A stretch of 64,000 nucleotides of DNA from NCBI GenBank assembly GCA_037045645.1, contig JBAOIH010000001.1, forward strand, positions 124,001-188,000, given 5' to 3'. Under the pieces are notes generated by a model, which saw only the letters and a list, made by a program, of their open reading frames with translations, searched no databases and was not told the origin of the DNA. The stretch is from Nocardioides sp. (GTDB lineage: Bacteria > Actinomycetota > Actinomycetes > Propionibacteriales > Nocardioidaceae). The position numbers were made by a program, and so were the translations under genes. Positions 17,947-26,010 of the stretch are shown here, in pieces (position 1 is the first letter of the stretch; each line of letters begins with the position of its first letter).

Positions 17947-18762
17947 ATGACCAAGAAGACCGCCCCGAAGAAGAGTTCGGCCAAGAAAGGCAAACCGACC
18001 GCACCGCCGATCCCGATCGCCGCCGGTGGCTCGGTGTTGCGTCCGCTGAAGGCCGCAGAGGTGGTGGCACGCGAGGTCGTACGCACGATCAGATCGCAAG
18101 GCCTCCAGCCGGGAGACAGCCTTCCGTCGGAGTCCGAGATGCTCAAGCAGTACTCCGTGAGCCGGGAATCGCTTCGTGAGGCGCTGCGGCTCCTCGAGGT
18201 GGGCGGGATGATCTCGATCCGCCGCGGTCCCGGTGGTGGTCCGGTCGTGGGCACCGTCGACTCGGCCAATCTCGGCCGGATGCAGGCGCTCTATTTCCAT
18301 CTTGCCGGTGCTACCTACGACGAACTGATGGAGGCCTGGGTCTTCGCAGAGTCCACTCTGGCGCGGATGGCCGCAGCCAACCCGAACGCCGAGGCGCGCG
18401 AGGCCGCGATGGCCCCCTATCTCGAGGGGCAGGCGGACGAGGATGACCATCACGACCTCGAGGTCTATATGTCGGGCCACGAGGGCTTCCACGGCACTGT
18501 GGCGGCGCTGTCTGGCAACAAGGTGTTCCACCTGACCTTCCGCGCTTACGGCCAACTGGTGGCGCACCACCTGGCCACCGTCGGCGACGTGCGCAATCAC
18601 CACGCCGCCCTGGTCGAAGACCACCTCAAACTCGCCCAAGCCATCCACGACGGCGACAGCGAAGCCGCGGCCACGCTCATGGAGGACCACCTGAGCAAGG
18701 TCGCCAACATCAACAAGGCCACGCTCGGCGCCCTTCTCGAGGGCTCGGTCGAGTGGCTATGA
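17947..18762 (+). CDS. GntR-family transcriptional regulator, FadR/FCD subfamily
   Basis: 271 residues. A lysine-rich N-terminal arm (MTKKTAPKKSSAKKGK) precedes the winged helix-turn-helix (about 40-100; 'GDSLPSESEMLKQYSVSRES', 'LLEVGGMISIRRGPGGG'). The rest is an all-helical FCD ligand domain with metal-binding-type histidines (GHEGFH, HHAALVEDH). FCD regulators are usually repressors released by a carboxylic acid or CoA ester. AGGAGG lies 4 bases before the ATG. It is the only regulator encoded within the 37-kb catabolic island, so it is the leading candidate to bind the TTCCTCATGAGGAA sites; this is inference from position. Confidence 0.93.
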   Translation: MTKKTAPKKSSAKKGKPTAPPIPIAAGGSVLRPLKAAEVVAREVVRTIRSQGLQPGDSLPSESEMLKQYSVSRESLREALRLLEVGGMISIRRGPGGGPVVGTVDSANLGRMQALYFHLAGATYDELMEAWVFAESTLARMAAANPNAEAREAAMAPYLEGQADEDDHHDLEVYMSGHEGFHGTVAALSGNKVFHLTFRAYGQLVAHHLATVGDVRNHHAALVEDHLKLAQAIHDGDSEAAATLMEDHLSKVANINKATLGALLEGSVEWL

Positions 18763-18772
18763 CCCTCTAGGT

Positions 18773-18789
18773 CGTCCCATCAGGGGACG
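18773..18789 (+). terminator. Small hairpin after the GntR gene
   Basis: CGTCCC (18773-18778) pairs with GGGACG (18784-18789) across a 5-base loop, in the 55-base gap between the regulator gene and the ThDP-enzyme gene. There is no T-tract, so it may only attenuate or stabilise the mRNA rather than terminate. Weak. Confidence 0.3.
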
Positions 18790-18817
18790 GCTGCCGACCA
18801 CGTCAGGATCACACAGC

Positions 18818-20440
18818 ATGCTCTTCAACGAAGCCATCGCCAAGGCCTTCGCCGACCACGGAATCCGGCACATCTTCGGGGTCTTGGGCGACGCGAACCT
18901 CTACATGATCGACAGTTTCCAGCGAAAGTTCGGCGGCAGCTTCTATTCGGTGTCGCACGAGGCGGGGGGCGTGTTGGCGGCCAACGGCTTCGCTCGTACG
19001 ACCGGCGAACTCGGAGTCGCCACCGTCACCCACGGTCCGGCGCTGACCAACATCGTCACGCCCCTGGTGGAGAGCGTGCGCGACCACACGCCGATGCTGG
19101 TGATCGCCGGTGACACCTCCGTGGAGGACAAGGACAACTTCCAGAACATCTCGCAGCGCGACGTGGTGGTGCCGACCGGTGCTGGGTTCGAGCAGGTCCG
19201 CTCCCCGCAGACAGTGTGTGAGGACGTCGCGGTGGCCGTACGACGGGCGCTGGTCGAGCGCCGTCCGATCGTCTTGAACGTCCCAGCTGACTTCCAGTGG
19301 CAGGAGGCGACGTATGCCGCTCCCTCGGGTCCTCGTCACCCGTCTCGCCAGGCGGTCGCGCCCGATGCGGCTGCCGTCGAGGAGGCAGTGGGCCTGATCG
19401 CGTCCGCCAACCGCCCGCTCGTGCTGGCCGGGCAGGGTGCGACGAGCCAGGAGGCTCGCGAGGCCCTGATCAGGCTCGCGCACCGCATCGGCGCGCCGCT
19501 GGCCACGACGCTGCGCGCTCGCGATCTGTTCCGCGGCGAACCGCATCACATCGGGATCGCCGGGACCCTGTCGCACGAAGAGGGGCTTGACGTGATCGGG
19601 TCGGCCGACACCGTCATCGCCTTCGGCGCGGGCCTGAACCGCTGGACCACCGCCGAGGGTTCGGTGCTGGAGGGCAAGCGGGTCGTGCAGGTCGACGTCG
19701 ATCCGGCGGCATTGCACCGCCACCAGAGCGTGCACGCCGTGGTCCTGGGTGACGCCGGCGCGGTGGCCGAGGCGTTCGTCGAACTTCTCGATGAGGCGGA
19801 GGTCAAGCCCACCGGCTTCGCTTCGCCGGAGCTGGCCGACAAGTTGGCGAGCCGTCGCGACGACGACTTCACCGACCTCAGCGCCGATGGTCATGTCGAC
19901 CTGCGCAGCGCGATGCTGCGGATCGAGGAGGAGTTCCCGCGAGACCGTGCCCTGGTGTTCGACGGTGGCCGCTGGATCTTCAACGCCTTCAAACTGTTCC
20001 ACGTGGAGCACCCGCGCAACTACGTGCACACCGTGAACTTCGGCTCCATCGGTCTGGGCATGGGCAACGCGCTCGGGGCCGCGGTCGGCTCGCAGAAGCC
20101 GACGCTGTTGGTCACCGGCGACGGTGGCTTCATGCTCGGCGGACTGGCGGAGTTCAACACCGCCGTGCGCCACGGCCTCGATCTCGTGGTGATCTTGTTC
20201 AACGACATGGCGTACGGCGCCGAGCACATCCAGTTCCGCAACAAGGACATGGACCCCGCCGCCTCGACCTTCGACTGGCCCGACTTCGGGCCCGTCGCGG
20301 ACGCTCTGGGCGGCAAGGGCTACACCGTGCGCACGCTGGAGGATCTCGACGCGGCACTCGCCGAGTTGCCAAAGCGCGATCGTCCCGTCCTCATCGACAT
20401 CAAGATCGACCCGGACAAGGTCACCCTGGCCGGCCACTGA
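18818..20440 (+). CDS. ThDP-dependent 2-oxoacid decarboxylase / 2-hydroxyacyl lyase family enzyme
   Basis: 540 residues with the three-domain layout of the acetolactate synthase/benzoylformate decarboxylase/oxalyl-CoA decarboxylase superfamily. The cofactor-activating glutamate is E48 in SVSHEAGG. The Mg-ThDP motif is GDGGFMLGG ending at FNDMAYG. No transmembrane or signal segment. Next to an FMN 2-hydroxyacid oxidase gene (11 bases apart), it could decarboxylate the 2-oxoacid product to an aldehyde as in the mandelate pathway. With the CoA-transferases it could instead cleave a 2-hydroxyacyl-CoA to formyl-CoA and an aldehyde. The aldehyde dehydrogenase at 0.7 kb fits both. The exact reaction is unresolved. 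Confidence 0.88.
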   Translation: MLFNEAIAKAFADHGIRHIFGVLGDANLYMIDSFQRKFGGSFYSVSHEAGGVLAANGFARTTGELGVATVTHGPALTNIVTPLVESVRDHTPMLVIAGDTSVEDKDNFQNISQRDVVVPTGAGFEQVRSPQTVCEDVAVAVRRALVERRPIVLNVPADFQWQEATYAAPSGPRHPSRQAVAPDAAAVEEAVGLIASANRPLVLAGQGATSQEAREALIRLAHRIGAPLATTLRARDLFRGEPHHIGIAGTLSHEEGLDVIGSADTVIAFGAGLNRWTTAEGSVLEGKRVVQVDVDPAALHRHQSVHAVVLGDAGAVAEAFVELLDEAEVKPTGFASPELADKLASRRDDDFTDLSADGHVDLRSAMLRIEEEFPRDRALVFDGGRWIFNAFKLFHVEHPRNYVHTVNFGSIGLGMGNALGAAVGSQKPTLLVTGDGGFMLGGLAEFNTAVRHGLDLVVILFNDMAYGAEHIQFRNKDMDPAASTFDWPDFGPVADALGGKGYTVRTLEDLDAALAELPKRDRPVLIDIKIDPDKVTLAGH

Positions 20441-20453
20441 GCCGGAGGGCGTG

Positions 20454-21647
20454 ATGAAGGTCGGAGCCTTCACCTTCGTTGTTCGCTCGGCTCCGAGACC
20501 GCTGACGGTCGAGGACTTCCGGACTCGGGCCCGACGCCGACTGCCGCGCGCGGTGTGGGCGTTCTTGGAGAACGGGGCCGACGACGAGCGCACCCTGCGT
20601 GCCAACAGACAGGCGTACGGCCAGTGGTCCTGGCGGCAGCGGGTGCTTGCCGGGGTCGACAGTGTCGACCTCTCGTGTCGGGTAGCCGGCGTCGAACTCG
20701 CCCTCCCGGTCGTGCTGGCGCCGGTCGGGCTGGTGTCGGCGTTCCACGGGACCGGCGACGTGGCCGCCGCAAGGTCGGCCGAACGAGCTGGGACTCGCCA
20801 CGTGTTGAGCACCGGCTCGGCGCACGCACTCGAGGAAGTGGCCGCGCAGAGCCGCGAGGCGCATTGGTTCCAGCTCTATCCGTGGGGCGATCGGGCGCTG
20901 ACCGGGAGCTTGATCGAGCGGGCCGGTCGTGCGGGTTTCGGATCTCTGTTCGTGACAGTCGATGTGCCTGTCGTGGGCAATCGTCTCGGTGAGCGGCGCC
21001 TCGGGATGGGCGTAGAGCCTCGGGTCTCGCTGCTGGGTGCCGTGGACGCGGCTGCGCATCCGCGTTGGTTGGCGGGGCTGGCGCGGCACCGACGCATCAC
21101 GATGGCCAATCTGGCACCGCCGGGTCAGCGCGGTCGGTTCGATGCCACCGCCCAGCGGTTCGCGGTCAGCATGCGACCGGGCCTGGATTGGGATGACCTG
21201 CGTTGGGTGCGCAGCAGGTGGGATGGCCCGCTCTTCGTGAAGGGCATCCTCGACCCCGAGGACGCCCGCCGGGCTGTGCAGGCCGGAGCGGACGGTGTCG
21301 TCGTGTCCAATCACGGCGGGCGACAGCTGAGCCCGGCCCCTGGCACCGTGTCGGCCCTTCCGGCAGTCGCCGAGATGGTGGGGGAGCGTGCCGAGGTGCT
21401 GGTCGACGGAGGAGTGCGGACCGGGTCCGACGTGGCGATGGCGCTGGCACTGGGTGCTCGAGCGGTCCTGATCGGCCGACCCTGGGTCTACGGGCTCACG
21501 GTCGCGGGGGAGTCCGGTGTCACCGGTGTGCTGGACGTTCTGGAATCCGAGTTGAGGAGGACGCTGCATCTCATCGGCGTCGACTCCGTTTCTCGGTTGA
21601 GCCCCCACGATCTCCTTCGCTCCGAAGGCTTGCACTATTCCTCATGA
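20454..21647 (+). CDS. FMN-dependent 2-hydroxyacid oxidase/dehydrogenase
   Basis: 397 residues of the lactate/glycolate/mandelate oxidase fold. Active-site parts visible: 'WFQLYPWGD' (Tyr), TVDVPVVGNR, FVKGI (FMN lysine), SNHGGRQL (catalytic His about residue 287 and substrate-binding Arg), DGGVRTGSD. ATG 20454 is preferred over GTG 20451 because GGAGGG ends 4 bases before the ATG. It should oxidise an L-2-hydroxyacid to the 2-oxoacid, a substrate type suited to the ThDP enzyme just upstream or to KorAB. Its last codons overlap the operator of the next operon (stop at 21645-21647 inside site B). Confidence 0.92.
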   Translation: MKVGAFTFVVRSAPRPLTVEDFRTRARRRLPRAVWAFLENGADDERTLRANRQAYGQWSWRQRVLAGVDSVDLSCRVAGVELALPVVLAPVGLVSAFHGTGDVAAARSAERAGTRHVLSTGSAHALEEVAAQSREAHWFQLYPWGDRALTGSLIERAGRAGFGSLFVTVDVPVVGNRLGERRLGMGVEPRVSLLGAVDAAAHPRWLAGLARHRRITMANLAPPGQRGRFDATAQRFAVSMRPGLDWDDLRWVRSRWDGPLFVKGILDPEDARRAVQAGADGVVVSNHGGRQLSPAPGTVSALPAVAEMVGERAEVLVDGGVRTGSDVAMALALGARAVLIGRPWVYGLTVAGESGVTGVLDVLESELRRTLHLIGVDSVSRLSPHDLLRSEGLHYSS

Positions 21648-21658
21648 GGAATTAACCT
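21630..21658 (+). promoter_or_regulatory. Promoter of operon B with perfect operator palindrome (site B)
   Basis: TTGCAC (21630-21635), a 17-base spacer, and TAACCT (21653-21658). The spacer holds the perfect 16-base palindrome ATTCCTCATGAGGAAT (21637-21652). The architecture matches promoter A to the base. It lies partly inside the end of the 2-hydroxyacid oxidase gene and 34 bases before the kinase start. This is the best copy of the regulon motif. Confidence 0.78.
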
Positions 21659-21691
21659 GAGCTGCATTACGGCACAGAGCAGGAGGGCGTC

Positions 21692-22796
21692 ATGGGTGGA
21701 GCGACCGGGTCCAACTCGGATGTCGCCCCCGTACGCACGGGTGAGGACCTGGACTGGGTGTCCTTGGAGGCGTACCTGCGCGAGGCCCTCCCGGAGCTTC
21801 GAGGGAGACTTCTCCGTCCTGCAGTTCCCGCGAGGCTCGGCCAACCTGACCTATCGAGTCACCTTCGGTGAGCGCCACCTGGTGGTCCGGCGCCCTCCGT
21901 TCGGAACGTTGGCCGCAGGAAGCCACGACATGGCGCGTGAGTTCCGCGTGCTGCACCGGCTGCCTCGTGCCTACGACCGCGCGCCGCTGGCCCTGGTGCA
22001 TTGCGAGGACGCCGAGGTGATCGGCGCCGAGTTCTTCGTCTCCGAATACCGCGAGGGGCTCGTGGTGTGGGATCGCGTCCCCGAACAGGTCAGTGCTGAC
22101 GCCGATGCCAGCCATCGAGTCGGTTTCGCTGTGGTCGAGGCGTTGGCGGATCTGCATGCCGTCGATCCGGCCTCCTGCGACCTGGCCGACCTGGGCCGTC
22201 CCGAAGGTTTCCTCGAGCGTCAGGTGGCCGGCTGGACGAAGCGTTGGCACGCCGCCGCAGAGTTCTCGGACCTCCCCGACGCGACCCAGACCCGCGCTCT
22301 TGTGGACGAGGTCGCCGCCCGGCTGGCGCGCACCCGACCGGAGAGCCAGACGGCCGGGATCGTCCACAACGACTACAAGATCGACAATTGCCAGTTCCGC
22401 CCGGGCGATCCCGACCGCGTCTACTCGGTCTTCGACTGGGACATGGCGACGACTGGTGACACCCTCGCTGACTTCGGCACGTTGCTCAACTACTGGCCCG
22501 ACAGCAGCCTTGCCGACGATGACGTACGCGCTTTCATCGCGGCCTCGGCGACGCGCAACCTCGCGCTGCCCACTCGACGCGAGGTCGTGCAGCGGTATGC
22601 CGAGATCAGTGCCCTGGACCTGAGTCGCATCGAGTGGTACGAGGCGTTCGGCTGCTGGCGCACCGTGGTGATCTTGCAACAGCTCTATGCCCGCCACGTC
22701 CGTGGCCAGGGCAGCGATCCGCGCATGGCCCAACGCGGCCTGATGGTCGCCCCGCTGGCGCGTCGCGCGCTGGCACTGCTCGGCGGCACCCCGTGA
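21692..22796 (+). CDS. APH-family phosphotransferase (ACAD10/11-kinase-like), one frameshift
   Basis: About 367 residues after removing one extra T at 21798-21799. The start ATG 21692 has AGGAGG 5 bases upstream and gives 'MGGATGSNSDVAPVRTGEDL'. After the insertion the frame continues 'EGDFSVLQFPRGSANLTY'. Kinase motifs: VVRRPPFG (nucleotide-binding region), catalytic 'IVHNDYKIDNCQF' (HNDYKxxN) and metal-binding 'SVFDWDMATTGD'. This branch is not an antibiotic-resistance enzyme; relatives include the kinase domains of ACAD10/ACAD11 and LvaA, which phosphorylate 4-hydroxyacyl-CoA. A gene for an ACAD11-like dehydrogenase lies in operon A. Function here is inferred from this combination. Confidence 0.88.
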
Positions 22797-22824
22797 TTCG
22801 AAACGACCTGACAGGAGCAACGAC

Positions 22825-23115
22825 ATGAAGACAGGCACCCGAGCCCTCAGCGCCGTGTGTGACACCGAGGTCATGGTGATCAAGGGCGCAGACGTCGTCC
22901 TCGAATGCGGCGGAGCCCCGATGGTGAGCGCTCGCGAAGCCTCCTCGGGCTCACCGTCGGCCGGACTCGACGCGGGCACCCAGCTGGGCAAGCGCTATGT
23001 GCACGAGGACTCCGGATTGCAGGTGCTGTGCGTCAAGCCAGGGGCCGGTTCCCTGAGCGTCGACGGCACGCCCTTGGAACTCCTGGCGGCCAAGCAGCTG
23101 CCCTCGTCCGACTGA
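22825..23115 (+). CDS. Small conserved-looking protein of unknown function
   Basis: 96 residues, AGGAG 8-12 bases before the ATG. Three cysteines (SAVCDTEVM, LECGGAPM, LQVLCVKPG), a predicted beta-rich layout, and no signal or membrane segment. I do not recognise a named family. It sits between the APH-type kinase and the acyl-CoA ligase, 28 and 30 bases away, so co-translation is likely. By position it parallels the small helper LvaB that accompanies the LvaA kinase, but I see no sequence proof of homology. It could instead be a metal- or CoA-ester-binding accessory protein of the ligase. Confidence 0.75.
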   Translation: MKTGTRALSAVCDTEVMVIKGADVVLECGGAPMVSAREASSGSPSAGLDAGTQLGKRYVHEDSGLQVLCVKPGAGSLSVDGTPLELLAAKQLPSSD

Positions 23116-23145
23116 CGTCCCCACACACTCACAGGCAGGGACTCG

Positions 23146-24636
23146 ATGAACGTCACGATGCTGCTCGACATGGTCGCCCAGGCTGACGGGGACCGGGCCG
23201 CGATCACCAGCGGCGACCTGACATGGACGGCCGCGGAGCTGGATCGGCGCGCGCGCGAGTACGCCACGAAGATCGGCGAACACGACGTGTCCGCAGTCGT
23301 GTACCTGGGCGAGAACTCAGCAGACGCGGTCGCACTGTTCTTCGGCTGCGCCGCCGCCGGGGTGTCGTACGTCCCGGTCAACTACCGCTGGACCGACGCC
23401 CAGTTGGCCGAGGCGCTGCAACGGATCGCTCCGGTCGCTGTCGTGGCCGATGAACGTTCGCGCTCACGGGTCGCCGACCTCGACGGCGTGAGTCTCCTGG
23501 GGTCCCCAGACGGATCGCCGCTGGAGGTCGCGGCGGATACCGATGGGGAGTTCGCAGCGGTCCTGCTCTTCACCAGCGGGACCAGCGGCACGCCCAAGGC
23601 AGCAGTGCTGCGTAATCGCCACCTTGTCCCCTATGTCGTGACCACCGTCGACTTCCTCAACGCGGAGCCCGACGAGTCGATCCTGGTCTCCGTGCCGCCG
23701 TATCACATCGCGGCGGTGAGCTCGATGCTGACGTCGGTCTACGCCGGCCGTCGGATGGTGCTGATGGCGACCTTCGATCCGTACGAGTGGGTGGCTATCG
23801 CGCGACGAGAGGGCGTCACGCAGGCGATGGTGGTGCCGACCATGCTCAACCGGATCCTCGACGTCGTCGAGGCTGACGGTCAGGGGCTACCGAGACTTCG
23901 CCACCTGTCGTACGGCGGTGGTCGGATGCCCGTGCAGGTGATCGAACGGGCCATGACACTGCTGCCCGGGCTCGACCTGGTCAATGCCTATGGGCTGACG
24001 GAGACCAGCTCCACCATCACCTTGCTCAGCCCGGACGACCATCGCGATGCGGCAGCCAGCCACGACCCGCATGTGCGGGCGCGCCTTGGGTCCGTGGGCA
24101 AGGCGCTGCCGACGGTCGAGATCCAGATCCGAGACGAGTCCGGCGACGTCGTCGGCGCCGGCCGACCCGGGGAGATCTGGGTCCGGGGCGATCAGGTGTC
24201 GGGGGAGTACCTCTCGCACAGTGCGATCGACGCGAGCGGTTGGTATCCCACCCGTGACCACGGACACCTGGATGCCGAGGGCTTCCTCTTCCTGCACGGT
24301 CGCGCCGACGACGTGATCGTGCGTGGGGGAGAGAACATCGCGCCGGCCGAGATCGAAGACCGACTCCAAGAGCATCCGGCCGTGGCCGAGGTTGCCGTGG
24401 TCGGCATCCCGGACACCGAGTGGGGCGAACGGGTGGAAGCTTTCGTGGTCTCGGTGGATGGGGTCGAATGCGACGACGAGGCCTTGCGTGAGTGGGTCCG
24501 TACGGGCTTGCGCTCGACGCGGGTGCCCACCCACATCCACCGCCGCCGCGACCTGCCGTACAACGAGACCGGCAAGTTGCTGCGACGCGAACTCAAGGCG
24601 GCGCGGATCGCCGACCTTCAGGCAGCCGAAGACTGA
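23146..24636 (+). CDS. Acyl-CoA synthetase (AMP-forming, FadD-like)
   Basis: 496 residues of the ANL superfamily. The phosphate-binding loop is LLFTSGTSGTPKAA, the adenine motif NAYGLTETSS. The hinge region reads 'HLDAEGFLFLHGRADD' with VRGGENIAP, and the C-terminal catalytic lysine is in NETGKLLRREL. It activates a carboxylic acid to its CoA ester with ATP. It is the only ATP-dependent ligase in the island, so it likely performs the entry step, while CaiB-type enzymes may recycle CoA. 12 bases before the following SDR. Confidence 0.93.
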   Translation: MNVTMLLDMVAQADGDRAAITSGDLTWTAAELDRRAREYATKIGEHDVSAVVYLGENSADAVALFFGCAAAGVSYVPVNYRWTDAQLAEALQRIAPVAVVADERSRSRVADLDGVSLLGSPDGSPLEVAADTDGEFAAVLLFTSGTSGTPKAAVLRNRHLVPYVVTTVDFLNAEPDESILVSVPPYHIAAVSSMLTSVYAGRRMVLMATFDPYEWVAIARREGVTQAMVVPTMLNRILDVVEADGQGLPRLRHLSYGGGRMPVQVIERAMTLLPGLDLVNAYGLTETSSTITLLSPDDHRDAAASHDPHVRARLGSVGKALPTVEIQIRDESGDVVGAGRPGEIWVRGDQVSGEYLSHSAIDASGWYPTRDHGHLDAEGFLFLHGRADDVIVRGGENIAPAEIEDRLQEHPAVAEVAVVGIPDTEWGERVEAFVVSVDGVECDDEALREWVRTGLRSTRVPTHIHRRRDLPYNETGKLLRRELKAARIADLQAAED

Positions 24637-24648
24637 GGAGAGACATCG

Positions 24649-25545
24649 ATGGGGATCGCCGACGACCGTGTCGTCATCGTCACGGGAGCAGCTGCGGGCA
24701 TCGGCCGGGCACACGCGCTCGAGTTCGCCAGACAGGGAGCAGCTGTCGTGGTGAACGACGTCGCCTCCCCCGACGGGGTCGTGGCCGAGATCGAGGCACT
24801 GGGTGGTCGCGCGCTGGCCAACACCGACGACATCTCCGAGTGGGACGGCGCCGCACGCCTGGTCGCGACCACGGTCGAGCGGTTCGGGGACCTGCATACG
24901 GTGGTCAACAACGCCGGAATCCTGCGCGACAAGATGATGGTGGGCATGGGCCCCGAGCAATGGGACCCGGTGATCAAGGTCCACCTGCGCGGGACGTTCT
25001 GCGTCAGCCACCACGCGGCTGCCTACTGGCGCGCCCAGGACAAGGCCGGAACCCCGACGGACGCCCCGAGGATCGTGAATACCTCCTCGCCGTCTGGGCT
25101 CTTCGGCAACATCGGCCAATCGAACTATGGAGCGGCCAAGGCAGGGATCGCAGGGTTCACCGTGATCGTCGCCGACGAGCTCGCCCGGCTTGGCGTGGGC
25201 GTCAACGCGATAGCTCCCACCGCCTTGACCGACATGACCGCAGGCCTCGACGCCTATGTCGACAAGGTCCGCGCCGACAGCGAGCGCAGCGGGTTCGACG
25301 TGGGTTCGCCCGACAACATCGCCCCACTCGTCGTCTGGCTCGGGTCGCCCGTGAGCGAGGGCATCACCGGCCGGGTCTTCACGATCAAGGGGGGCGAGGT
25401 CAGCGTGGCCGAGACGTGGGTCAAGGGGCCGACCGCGACGAAGGACGACGGAAGGTGGGAGGTCGACGAGTTGAGCACCGTGCTTCCGCGTCTGGTGGCC
25501 GACGCGCGACCCAACACCACGATCACGGGGGTGCCGCGATCGTGA
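24649..25545 (+). CDS. SDR of the multifunctional-enzyme type 2 (3-hydroxyacyl-CoA dehydrogenase-like)
   Basis: 298 residues. TGAAAGIG, NNAG and YGAAK are intact. The insertion before the active site ('AQDKAGTPTDAPRIVNTSSP') and the C-terminal 40-residue extension resemble the dehydrogenase part of peroxisomal MFE-2/17-beta-HSD4. Such enzymes oxidise (3R)-hydroxyacyl-CoA. The next gene is a MaoC-type hydratase with a GTGA overlap, so the pair would reproduce the hydratase and dehydrogenase steps of MFE-2 as two proteins. GAGGAGAG precedes the ATG. Confidence 0.91.
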   Translation: MGIADDRVVIVTGAAAGIGRAHALEFARQGAAVVVNDVASPDGVVAEIEALGGRALANTDDISEWDGAARLVATTVERFGDLHTVVNNAGILRDKMMVGMGPEQWDPVIKVHLRGTFCVSHHAAAYWRAQDKAGTPTDAPRIVNTSSPSGLFGNIGQSNYGAAKAGIAGFTVIVADELARLGVGVNAIAPTALTDMTAGLDAYVDKVRADSERSGFDVGSPDNIAPLVVWLGSPVSEGITGRVFTIKGGEVSVAETWVKGPTATKDDGRWEVDELSTVLPRLVADARPNTTITGVPRS

Positions 25546-26006
25546 CCGAGGCAGTACGTGTCTTCGATTCCCTCGACGAGCTTCGGGCTGCGGTTGGTGA
25601 GGACCTCGGCACCGGCGAGTGGGTCACCATCGATCAAGAGCGCATCTCGGCCTTCGCGGACGTGACCGAGGACTGGCAGTGGATCCATGTCGACGCGGAG
25701 CGCGCCGCGAAGGGTCCGTACGGCGCGACCATTGCGCATGGCTACCTCACCCTCGCGATGGTGCCGGTGCTGGGCGGAAGGATCTTCCGAGTCGACGGGC
25801 CCTCGATGGCCGTCAATTACGGGGTCAACAAAGTGCGCTTCCCACAACCCGTCACTGCCGGTTCGCGGATTCGTGCCGTGGCCACCTTGCTCAGTGTCGA
25901 GGACATTCCGGCCGGGGTGCAGGCGATCATCCGCTACACGATCGAGATCGAGGGTCAGACCAAGCCCGCGTGTGTAGCCGAGACCGTACGCGTGATGGTG
26001 CCCTGA
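25542..26006 (+). CDS. MaoC-family (R)-specific enoyl-CoA hydratase
   Basis: 154 residues, single hot-dog domain. The hydratase 2 motif has D44 and H49 in DVTEDWQWIH, followed by 'GPYGATIAHGYLTLAMV'. Start GTG overlaps the SDR stop. It hydrates trans-2-enoyl-CoA to (3R)-hydroxyacyl-CoA, the substrate for the neighbouring SDR. Last gene of operon B; ends 4 bases before the convergent SnoaL-like gene. Confidence 0.93.
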   Translation: MTEAVRVFDSLDELRAAVGEDLGTGEWVTIDQERISAFADVTEDWQWIHVDAERAAKGPYGATIAHGYLTLAMVPVLGGRIFRVDGPSMAVNYGVNKVRFPQPVTAGSRIRAVATLLSVEDIPAGVQAIIRYTIEIEGQTKPACVAETVRVMVP

Positions 26007-26010
26007 CCGG

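Noticed and set aside
17889..17950. CCGAG...CTCGG inverted repeat (17912-17931) as an operator of the GntR gene
   Set aside because: Five-base arms in GC-rich sequence are expected by chance and do not resemble the palindrome found at the other promoters.
21692..22796. An aminoglycoside resistance gene
   Set aside because: The kinase has the APH fold but lies in a CoA-ester operon and resembles the ACAD10/11-type branch.
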